DNA of 16,656 nucleotides, taken from assembly GCA_002404515.1 (NCBI GenBank), contig DHJV01000120.1:1-16656 (forward strand), read 5' to 3'. Below the pieces are notes generated by a model. It made no database searches, was not told the DNA's origin, and saw nothing but the letters and a program-made list of their open reading frames with translations. The position numbers were made by a program, and so were the translations under genes. Of this stretch, positions 6,455 to 13,365 are shown one piece after another. How positions within the stretch are numbered: the stretch's first letter is position 1; each line of letters begins with the position of its first letter. The DNA is from Lachnospiraceae bacterium UBA4711 (GTDB lineage: Bacteria > Bacillota > Clostridia > Lachnospirales > Lachnospiraceae).

Positions 6455-8446
6455 ATGGATCATTTTGAATTAGTATCGGAATATGCACCGACCGGGGATC
6501 AGCCGGAGGCAATCGAAGGACTGGTGAAGGGCTTTCAGGAAGGAAAGAAATGCCAGACGCTGCTCGGTGTTACAGGTTCCGGAAAGACGTTTACGATGGC
6601 AAATGTCATCGCTAAATTAAATAAACCGACGATCATCATATCGCACAATAAGACATTGGCGGCACAGCTTTACAGTGAGTTTAAGGCGTTCTTTCCGCAC
6701 AATGCGGTAGAGTATTTTGTCTCTTATTATGATTATTATCAGCCGGAGGCGTATGTGCCATCGACGGACACGTATATTGCGAAGGATTCAGCCATTAACG
6801 ATGAGATTGATAAGATGCGGCACAGTGCGACATCTGCTCTGATTGAGCGAAAGGATGTAGTAGTTGTATCTTCCGTATCCTGTATCTATGGTTTGGGTGA
6901 TCCGGAAGAATATAAGAACATGATGCTCTCACTCCGACCGGGGATGGAGAAGGACCGGGATGAACTGATCCGACAGTTGATTGATATTCAGTACACGCGG
7001 AATGAGATGGATTTCACGCGTGGAACCTTCCGTGTGAAGGGGGATATTGTCGATATCCTTCCGGTGTCGACGTTTGAAGATGGAATCCGGATTGAATTTT
7101 TCGGTGATGAGATTGACCGGATCGTAGAGTTTGATCCGCTGACCGGAGAGATTAAGCGTGCGCTTTCCTTTGCATGTATCTTCCCGGCATCGCATTATGT
7201 TGTTGCACCGGAGAAAATGAAGCATGCAATCGTGGAAATCGAAGAGGAACTAAAACAGCAGGTGGCATATTTCAAGGAGAATGACAAGCTGCTGGAAGCG
7301 CAGCGTATCCGTGAGCGGACAGAGTTCGATATGGAGATGCTGCAGGAGACAGGATTTTGTTCCGGTATCGAGAACTATTCCCGGATATTGGCGGGCATGA
7401 AACCAGGGGCAACACCGAACACCCTGCTCAATTTCTTCGATGGGGATTATCTGATCATCGTGGATGAGTCACATATCACATTGCCGCAGGTGCGCGGTAT
7501 GTATGCAGGCGACCGATCCAGAAAGAAGACCCTGGTCGATTATGGATTCCGGCTTCCGTCGGCACTGGATAACCGTCCGCTTAATTTTCAGGAGTTTGAA
7601 TCAAAGATTGACAAGATCCTATATGTATCGGCAACGCCATCCGATTATGAGAAAGAACACGAGGAAAACCGCGTCGAGCAGATCATCCGTCCGACCGGAC
7701 TGTTGGATCCAGAAGTAGAAGTGCGGCCGATTGAAGGACAGGTGGATGATCTTGTATCGGAAGTCAATAAAGAGGTGGCAAAAGGCAATAAGATATTGGT
7801 AACGACACTGACGAAGCGTATGGCAGAGGATCTGACCGACTATATGAAGCAGCTTGATATCAAGGTCAAATATCTGCATTCGGATATTGATACGCTGGAA
7901 CGTCTGGAGATCGTGCGTGATCTTCGAATGGGCGTATTCGACGTACTGGTCGGAATCAATCTGCTTCGTGAGGGATTGGATATTCCGGAGATCACACTGG
8001 TTGCGATTCTGGATGCGGATAAGGAAGGCTTCCTTCGTTCGGAGACATCGCTTGTACAGACGATTGGACGAGCTGCGCGTAACGTGGATGGACATGTCAT
8101 CATGTATGCCGATACGATCACGGACTCCATGCGGCATGCGATTGACGAGACGAACCGTCGACGGAAGATTCAGGACGCTTACAACAAAGAACATGGCATT
8201 ACACCGCAGAGTATCAAGAAGGATATCCGTGACCTGATCAGTCTGGATACGGGTGAGAACGTGACTACGAAGAAGGAACGTGAGAAAGATCCGGAATCCA
8301 TGACGAAGAAGGAACTGAACGCCGAGATTGCACGTCTGACGAAGAAGATGAACAAGGCAGCGATGGAGCTTAACTTTGAGGAGGCAGCGGTGCTTCGTGA
8401 TGAGTTGAAGGAATTAAAGATAGCCTTGCGGGATTATGATGATTAG
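6455..8446 (+). CDS. uvrB: UvrABC excinuclease subunit B
   Basis: The damage-verification helicase of nucleotide excision repair: UvrA loads it, it opens DNA at the lesion with a beta-hairpin, and it recruits UvrC. The 663 residues are the normal length. Visible are Walker A GVTGSGKT (38-45), the beta-hairpin region YYDYYQPEAYVPSTDTYI (91-108), the DESH box (337-340), helicase motifs including LVGINLLREGLD and QTIGRAARN, and the C-terminal UVR domain (ELNAEIARLTKKM...NFEEAAVLRDELKEL) that binds UvrC. ATG 6455 is 6 bases after GGAG (6445-6448). An SOS box overlaps its promoter, so it should be DNA-damage inducible. No terminator follows within the next 350 bases; instead structured element A begins about 30 bases after the stop, ahead of orf106 and uvrA. 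Confidence 0.98.
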   Translation: MDHFELVSEYAPTGDQPEAIEGLVKGFQEGKKCQTLLGVTGSGKTFTMANVIAKLNKPTIIISHNKTLAAQLYSEFKAFFPHNAVEYFVSYYDYYQPEAYVPSTDTYIAKDSAINDEIDKMRHSATSALIERKDVVVVSSVSCIYGLGDPEEYKNMMLSLRPGMEKDRDELIRQLIDIQYTRNEMDFTRGTFRVKGDIVDILPVSTFEDGIRIEFFGDEIDRIVEFDPLTGEIKRALSFACIFPASHYVVAPEKMKHAIVEIEEELKQQVAYFKENDKLLEAQRIRERTEFDMEMLQETGFCSGIENYSRILAGMKPGATPNTLLNFFDGDYLIIVDESHITLPQVRGMYAGDRSRKKTLVDYGFRLPSALDNRPLNFQEFESKIDKILYVSATPSDYEKEHEENRVEQIIRPTGLLDPEVEVRPIEGQVDDLVSEVNKEVAKGNKILVTTLTKRMAEDLTDYMKQLDIKVKYLHSDIDTLERLEIVRDLRMGVFDVLVGINLLREGLDIPEITLVAILDADKEGFLRSETSLVQTIGRAARNVDGHVIMYADTITDSMRHAIDETNRRRKIQDAYNKEHGITPQSIKKDIRDLISLDTGENVTTKKEREKDPESMTKKELNAEIARLTKKMNKAAMELNFEEAAVLRDELKELKIALRDYDD

Positions 8447-8464
8447 TTTACAATTATTTTAGTT

Positions 8465-8497
8465 ATACTATGGATGAGGCGAAGCCTAATATAGTAT
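8465..8497 (+). promoter_or_regulatory. Hairpin after uvrB that competes with the outer arm of element A
   Basis: ATACTAT (8465-8471) pairs with ATAGTAT (8491-8497), with an inner AGGC-GAA-GCCT stem (8477-8487). Bases 8479-8487 are also the outermost left arm of element A and pair there with 8665-8674, so the two folds exclude each other. There is no T run, so this is not a standard terminator. Confidence 0.35.
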
Positions 8498-8674
8498 ATT
8501 GAAGTTGTACATAATTATCAGTTTCTACGCAGACGCGCTCTCGCTCGGTTCAGCACGCAGTGGATACTAAATTCGCGACATGGGCATGCCGCTCATTAAG
8601 TACCAGCGTGCTTCAACGGTCTGCTAAAGAAATGATAATTATGTACAACAACGGAACTATAAGGAAGGCTTCGC
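8479..8674 (+). repeat. Structured inverted-repeat element, copy A
   Basis: This fills most of the 350-base gap between uvrB and orf106. Outer arms GCGAAGCCT (8479-8487)/AGGCTTCGC (8666-8674), middle arms of 17 perfect bp (8504-8520/8633-8649), TTTC/GAAA (8522-8525/8629-8632), GCAGAC/GTCTGC (8529-8534/8619-8624), AGCACGC/GCGTGCT (8552-8558/8606-8612), TGG-a-TACT/AGTACCA (8561-8568/8599-8605) and a terminal hairpin. Conserved blocks shared with copy B are 8529-8546, 8565-8576, 8591-8601 and 8609-8625. It contains no coding frame. It could be a structured RNA or a MITE/REP-like mobile repeat; the family is not recognised. Confidence 0.8.
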
Positions 8675-8796
8675 ATTGCGTGATTGTTGAAACTTCATGT
8701 AAGCAAAATTAAGCAATTATAAAGTGACAGGATATGCGTAAGATAGAAAATTGCTTTGTAATTGTTGAATAATAAAATGAAAAAGGAGGCTTTGGT

Positions 8797-9117
8797 ATGG
8801 AAAGAGATGAATTGATTGAGGAGATCTCAAGAAGAAAAGGAATTGCGATGGAAGAGGTTGCAGAGATCTTAGATGAGGAGGATGCAATCTGCTTAGAAGA
8901 GGAAGCAAAGTTTGTGCAGCAGATGAAGAAAAAGAAGAGAAGAAAGAAGATGTGCATGCTTGGAACAATCACGATATTCCTTGCAGGTGCAGTGTGTGCA
9001 CTTTTTGTCCTTGACAAGAAGGAGAAGATCAGCATGTCAGATTTAGAAGATATGGTGAAGGATAACGTGAAGAAATATACAGATAAGTATATGGATAAGA
9101 TTAAGAAATTTAGCTAG
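8797..9117 (+). CDS. Small single-pass membrane protein, unknown (orf106)
   Basis: I do not recognise this 106-residue protein. Residues 1-45 are acidic and helical (EELIEEI-like repeats, DEEDAICLEEE), followed by a strongly basic patch KKKKRRKK (about 44-51), one hydrophobic helix MLGTITIFLAGAVCALFVL (about 54-72), and a lysine-rich amphipathic tail (MVKDNVKKYTDKYMDKIKKF). The positive patch before the helix suggests the N-terminus faces the cytoplasm. ATG 8797 has AAAAGGAGG (8781-8789) 7 bases upstream, a strong site. It ends 27 bases before uvrA with no terminator between, so the two are probably co-transcribed. No SOS box or convincing promoter is visible in front of it. A link to DNA repair is only suggested by position. 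Confidence 0.85.
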   Translation: MERDELIEEISRRKGIAMEEVAEILDEEDAICLEEEAKFVQQMKKKKRRKKMCMLGTITIFLAGAVCALFVLDKKEKISMSDLEDMVKDNVKKYTDKYMDKIKKFS

Positions 9118-9144
9118 ACAAAGGAGTAAGCGGAAACAGACGTC

Positions 9145-11979
9145 ATGAGTGAACATAAGTATATCACCATCAAAGGTGCAAGAGAGCATAATTTAAAGAA
9201 CATTGACATCAAGATTCCGCGTGATCAGTTTGTAGTATTGACAGGACTTTCCGGTTCCGGTAAGTCCTCTCTTGCTTTTGATACGATCTATGCGGAAGGA
9301 CAGCGAAAATACATGGAGTCTCTGTCGTCCTATGCACGGCAGTTCTTAGGACTTGCGGACAAGCCGGATATTGACTCGATAGAGGGACTTTCCCCGTCCA
9401 TTTCCATCGATCAGAAATCAACGAACCGGAACCCGCGTTCCACGGTTGGAACGGTGACGGAGATCTACGATTACCTGCGTCTTCTGTATGCACGTATCGG
9501 AATCCCGCATTGTCCAAAATGCGGAAAAGAGATTTCCAGACAGACAGTCGATCAGATGGTCGACGAGATTATGGAACTGCCTGCGGGCACGAAGTTCCAG
9601 CTGCTCGCGCCGGTTGTGCGCGGACGGAAGGGAGAACATGTCAAGCTGTTGCAGCAGGCGAAAAAAAGCGGCTATGTGCGAGTAATCGTGGATGACAGCA
9701 TGTATGATCTGTCAGAAGAGATCAAACTCGATAAGAACAAGAAGCATAATATCGATATCGTTGTGGACCGGCTCGCAGTCAAAGAGGGTATCGAAAGCCG
9801 TCTGACCGATTCTATCGAGACAGTCCTGAAGCTTGCGGAGGGACTGGTCAAGGTTGATGTGATCGGCGGAGAAACGATGCTATTTTCCGATAGCTTCTCC
9901 TGCCCGGATTGTGGTATCAGCATTGAAGAGATCGAACCGCGAAGCTTTTCGTTTAACAATCCATTTGGCGCATGCCCTTGTTGTACCGGACTTGGATTCA
10001 AGACAGAATTTGATATTGATCTGATTATCCCGGATGACAGTCTGACTCTGAATGAAGGGGCAATCGCTGTACCGGGCTGGCAGTCGAGTGGTGATAAGAA
10101 GAGCTATGCGCATGCATGTCTCGAAGCACTCGCAGAAGAATACAAATTCTCTCTGGATGTGCCGTTTAAGGATCTGCCGGAAGAGGCAAAGCATGTGATC
10201 CTGTACGGAACTGACGGCGAGAAAATCTATGTACACTATAAGAGCGCCTATAACGGAAAAGATGCATTTTATGCAAACTACGAGGGATTGCTTCGGAATC
10301 TGCAGCGCCGGTACAGAGAGACAACTGCGGAATCGGTCAAGCAGGACTATGAGACCTATATGACTGTGACACCATGTGAGGTGTGTCATGGTAAGAGATT
10401 GAAGCCAGAGTCGCTGGCAGTTACGATCGGCGGAAAGAACATTGCGGATGTCACGGATCTGTCCGTGGTAGCCTTGCATGATTTTATCTCGAAATTAGAG
10501 CTTACCGACCGGCAGAAGATGATCGGCGCACAGGTGTTAAAGGAGATTCAGGCAAGACTTGGATTTATGATCAATGTCGGTCTGGATTACCTGACACTGT
10601 CGCGTGCAACGGGAACCTTGTCCGGTGGAGAAGCGCAGCGTATCCGTCTGGCAACCCAGATTGGTTCTGGTCTGGTCGGGGTTGCGTATATTCTGGATGA
10701 GCCAAGTATCGGACTGCATCAGCGAGACAACGATAAGCTGATTGCGGCACTGAAGCGTTTGCGGGATCTGGGAAATACATTGCTTGTCGTAGAGCATGAC
10801 GAGGATACGATGCTTGCGGCGGATCACGTCATTGATATCGGACCGGGAGCAGGTGCAAATGGCGGTGAAGTTGTGGCACAGGGAACTGCAGAGGAGATCA
10901 TGCAGTGTCCGGAGTCTATCACCGGTGCATATCTAAGCGGCAGGATTAAGATTCCGGTACCAGAGGAGCGGAGAACACCGACCGGCTATATCGAGGTACT
11001 TGGTGCCAGACAGAACAACTTGAAAAATATTGATGTGAAGTTCCCACTTGGCGTGATGACCTGCGTGACAGGTGTATCCGGCTCTGGAAAGAGTTCGCTT
11101 GTCAATGAGATCTTATATAAGCATCTTGCGAGAACGCTGAACCGGGCGAAGGTGAAGCCGGGCAAGCATGATGATATCACAGGACTTGACCAGTTGGACA
11201 AGATTATCAACATCGACCAGTCTCCGATCGGCAGAAGCCCACGTTCCAACCCGGCAACTTACACAGGTGTCTTTGATCTGATCCGCGATCTGTTCGCGAA
11301 CACGAAGGATGCAAAGGCAATGGGCTACACGAAAGGACGATTCTCCTTCAATGTTGCAGGTGGTCGTTGTGAGGCGTGCCGTGGCGATGGTATCATCAAG
11401 ATTGAGATGCATTTCTTAGCAGATGTATATGTGCCGTGTGAAGTCTGTCATGGAAAGCGGTATAACCGAGAGACATTGGAAGTCAAGTACAAAGGCAAGA
11501 GTATCTACGATGTACTTGATATGACAGTCGATGAAGCGTGTGAGTTCTTCGCACATGTGCCATCTGTCCTGCGCAAGATCTCAACTTTGCAGGAAGTTGG
11601 ACTTGGTTATATCAAGCTTGGGCAGCCATCGACGACATTGTCCGGTGGTGAAGCACAGCGAATCAAGCTTGCAACAGAGCTTTCCCGCCGCAGTACAGGC
11701 AGAACGATCTATGTATTAGATGAACCGACAACCGGATTGCATTTCGCGGATGTACACCGTCTGGTCGATATCCTGCGCCGCTTGTGTGAGGGCGGAAATA
11801 CGGTCGTTGTCATCGAACACAATCTGGACGTCATCAAAACCGCTGATTATATCATTGATATCGGACCGGAAGGCGGCGAAGGCGGTGGAACCGTTGTTGC
11901 AACCGGAACACCGGAAGAGATTGTGAAGTGCAAGAAGAGTTATACGGGGCAGTATCTGAAGAAATATTTGAAGAAGTAA
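9145..11979 (+). CDS. uvrA: UvrABC excinuclease subunit A
   Basis: DNA-damage sensor ATPase of nucleotide excision repair; as a dimer it scans DNA and hands lesions to UvrB. The 944 residues are the usual length. The two ABC modules show Walker A GLSGSGKS (34-41) and GVSGSGKS (643-650) and signature LSGGEAQRIRLATQI (from about 492) and LSGGEAQRIKLATELSRR (from about 832). Zinc-finger cysteines appear as CPKC (123-126), CPDC...CPCC in the first module and CEAC...CEVC (from about 742) in the second. ATG 9145 is the only start candidate after a stop codon at 9127, yet the strong AAAGGAG (9120-9126) lies 18 bases away, too far for normal use; only a weak GGA at 9132 is better placed. Probably transcribed with orf106, perhaps also from the uvrB SOS promoter through element A. 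Confidence 0.98.
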   Translation: MSEHKYITIKGAREHNLKNIDIKIPRDQFVVLTGLSGSGKSSLAFDTIYAEGQRKYMESLSSYARQFLGLADKPDIDSIEGLSPSISIDQKSTNRNPRSTVGTVTEIYDYLRLLYARIGIPHCPKCGKEISRQTVDQMVDEIMELPAGTKFQLLAPVVRGRKGEHVKLLQQAKKSGYVRVIVDDSMYDLSEEIKLDKNKKHNIDIVVDRLAVKEGIESRLTDSIETVLKLAEGLVKVDVIGGETMLFSDSFSCPDCGISIEEIEPRSFSFNNPFGACPCCTGLGFKTEFDIDLIIPDDSLTLNEGAIAVPGWQSSGDKKSYAHACLEALAEEYKFSLDVPFKDLPEEAKHVILYGTDGEKIYVHYKSAYNGKDAFYANYEGLLRNLQRRYRETTAESVKQDYETYMTVTPCEVCHGKRLKPESLAVTIGGKNIADVTDLSVVALHDFISKLELTDRQKMIGAQVLKEIQARLGFMINVGLDYLTLSRATGTLSGGEAQRIRLATQIGSGLVGVAYILDEPSIGLHQRDNDKLIAALKRLRDLGNTLLVVEHDEDTMLAADHVIDIGPGAGANGGEVVAQGTAEEIMQCPESITGAYLSGRIKIPVPEERRTPTGYIEVLGARQNNLKNIDVKFPLGVMTCVTGVSGSGKSSLVNEILYKHLARTLNRAKVKPGKHDDITGLDQLDKIINIDQSPIGRSPRSNPATYTGVFDLIRDLFANTKDAKAMGYTKGRFSFNVAGGRCEACRGDGIIKIEMHFLADVYVPCEVCHGKRYNRETLEVKYKGKSIYDVLDMTVDEACEFFAHVPSVLRKISTLQEVGLGYIKLGQPSTTLSGGEAQRIKLATELSRRSTGRTIYVLDEPTTGLHFADVHRLVDILRRLCEGGNTVVVIEHNLDVIKTADYIIDIGPEGGEGGGTVVATGTPEEIVKCKKSYTGQYLKKYLKK

Positions 11980-12068
11980 GATAAAAAAGAAAAAATTTCA
12001 ATAAAAAGCCGAAGAAAATGTATGTTCCAAATTATAATTCTTAGTTACAATTTAGAAAAATAAAGATG

Positions 12069-12253
12069 GCGAACCGCTTTTTATGTTGAATGGATATATA
12101 TAATACCAATTCTAAAGCAGACCATTGGAGCATGTCGGCACTTAATGAGCTGGAACAGCGAATTTAGTACCGCTACATGCGGAAGTGAGCGAGAGCGCGT
12201 CTGCTGTGAATTGTGTATTATATATATCCAGATTAAGGATAGAAGCGGTTCGC
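12069..12253 (-). repeat. Structured inverted-repeat element, copy B (opposite orientation to copy A)
   Basis: This occupies most of the ~298-base gap between uvrA and the aldo/keto reductase; the AT-rich 11980-12068 before it shows no terminator or gene. Outer arms GCGAACCGCTT/AAGCGGTTCGC (12069-12079/12243-12253, 11 perfect bp), middle arms of 16 perfect bp (12091-12106/12215-12230), CAATTC/GAATTG (12107-12112/12208-12213), AGCAGAC/GTCTGCT (12116-12122/12199-12205), GCATGT/ACATGC (12130-12135/12175-12180), CGGCACT/AGTACCG (12136-12142/12166-12172, one mismatch). Core blocks identical to copy A on the other strand are 12187-12204, 12158-12169 and 12140-12150. It ends 9 bases before the next gene's Shine-Dalgarno. 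Confidence 0.8.
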
Positions 12254-12277
12254 TGGAATTATAAAGGAGGGTACAAC

Positions 12278-13267
12278 ATGTATATTGCAAAGGATGCAAG
12301 ATACGACAATATGAAGTACAATTACTGCGGAGCAAGTGGCTTGAAATTGCCTGTAGTTTCTTTGGGACTTTGGCACAACTTTGGCTCGAACGGAAATTTT
12401 GATACGATGGTAAATATGTGTGAGACGGCTTTTGATAACGGTATCACACATTTCGATCTGGCAAACAATTATGGACCATATGATGGCGCTGCCGAGGAGA
12501 ACTTCGGCAAGATCTTAGATAAGAGCCTGCGTCCATACCGGGACGAGATGATTATCTCTACGAAGGCTGGATATACGATGTGGCCGGGCCCTTACGGTGA
12601 CTGGGGCAGCAAGAAATATCTGGTGGCAAGTCTTGAACAGAGCCTGAAGCGGATGGGGCTTGATTATGTGGATATCTTCTACCACCACAGACCAGATCCG
12701 AATACACCGCTGGAAGAGACTGCCTGCGCGTTGGATGGCATTGTACGAAGCGGAAAAGCGTTGTATGTCGGAATCTCCAATTACAATAAAGAGCAGACAA
12801 TCGAGATTGCGAAGCTCTTCAAGGAGATGAAGACACCGTTTATTATCAACCAGAGACGATACAATATGTTTGATCGTGCGATGGAAGATGATGGACTCAA
12901 AGATTACGCAGCTGCAAATGGAATTGGTATCATTACGTTCTGCCCGTTGGCACAGGGCTTACTTACGAATCGTTACTTAAATGGTATTCCGGAGGACAGC
13001 CGTATCCGTACCGATGGCAGATTCCTGAAGGAGACCGCCATCAACGAGGAGACAATCGCAAAGGTTCGCGCACTTAACGTGATTGCGGAAAATCGTGGTC
13101 AGACATTGGCAGAGATGGCACTTGCATGGATTCTGCGTGATGAGGATATTACAAGTGTATTGATCGGTGCATCAAGACCTTCCCAGATTTTAGACAACAT
13201 CGGTATGCTGAAGAATATGACATTTACGCAGGAAGAGCGCGAGAAGATCGATCGGATTACAAAATAA
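12278..13267 (+). CDS. gpr: YghZ/Gpr-type aldo/keto reductase (L-glyceraldehyde 3-phosphate reductase family)
   Basis: NADPH-dependent reductase with a TIM barrel; the E. coli relative YghZ/Gpr reduces L-glyceraldehyde 3-phosphate and methylglyoxal, so a role in carbonyl detoxification is likely. The 329 residues match the family along their length: KYNYCGASGLKLPVVSLGLW, THFDLANNYGPYDGAAEENFG, STKAGYTMWPGPYG, KRMGLDYVDIFYHHR, GKALYVGISNY, FCPLAQGLLTNRYLNGIP and SVLIGASRPSQ. The catalytic tetrad is Asp60, Tyr65, Lys96 and His137. ATG 12278 is used because AAAGGAGGG (12263-12271) lies 6 bases before it; an in-frame ATG at 12185 lies inside element B and would add residues without family support. 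Element B ends 9 bases before the ribosome binding site and would form part of the mRNA leader if transcription starts upstream. A strong terminator follows immediately. Confidence 0.93.
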   Translation: MYIAKDARYDNMKYNYCGASGLKLPVVSLGLWHNFGSNGNFDTMVNMCETAFDNGITHFDLANNYGPYDGAAEENFGKILDKSLRPYRDEMIISTKAGYTMWPGPYGDWGSKKYLVASLEQSLKRMGLDYVDIFYHHRPDPNTPLEETACALDGIVRSGKALYVGISNYNKEQTIEIAKLFKEMKTPFIINQRRYNMFDRAMEDDGLKDYAAANGIGIITFCPLAQGLLTNRYLNGIPEDSRIRTDGRFLKETAINEETIAKVRALNVIAENRGQTLAEMALAWILRDEDITSVLIGASRPSQILDNIGMLKNMTFTQEEREKIDRITK

Positions 13268-13272
13268 AAAAC

Positions 13273-13318
13273 AAGCCGTGCATAAGTTGTAGAAATACCT
13301 TGTGCACGGCTTTTTTAA
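13273..13318. terminator. Bidirectional terminator between convergent genes
   Basis: AAGCCGTGCATAAG (13273-13286) pairs with CTTGTGCACGGCTT (13299-13312, one wobble). Six T follow on the plus strand, and the A-rich stretch before the stem gives a T run on the minus strand. It serves the reductase (+) and the MATE transporter (-). Confidence 0.92.
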
Positions 13319-13365
13319 TAAATATATGTTTTGTAATGCGGAGCAATAACCAATTCCTATACATT

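Noticed and set aside
5918..6463. 181-codon minus-strand frame opposite the Dabb gene and the uvrB promoter
   Set aside because: It would cover a clear gene, a terminator and an SOS box, and its protein shows no recognisable pattern.
8479..12253. CRISPR or tRNA interpretation of the repeated blocks
   Set aside because: There are only two copies, 3.5 kb apart and inverted, with no spacer periodicity, and the fold is a long hairpin, not a cloverleaf.
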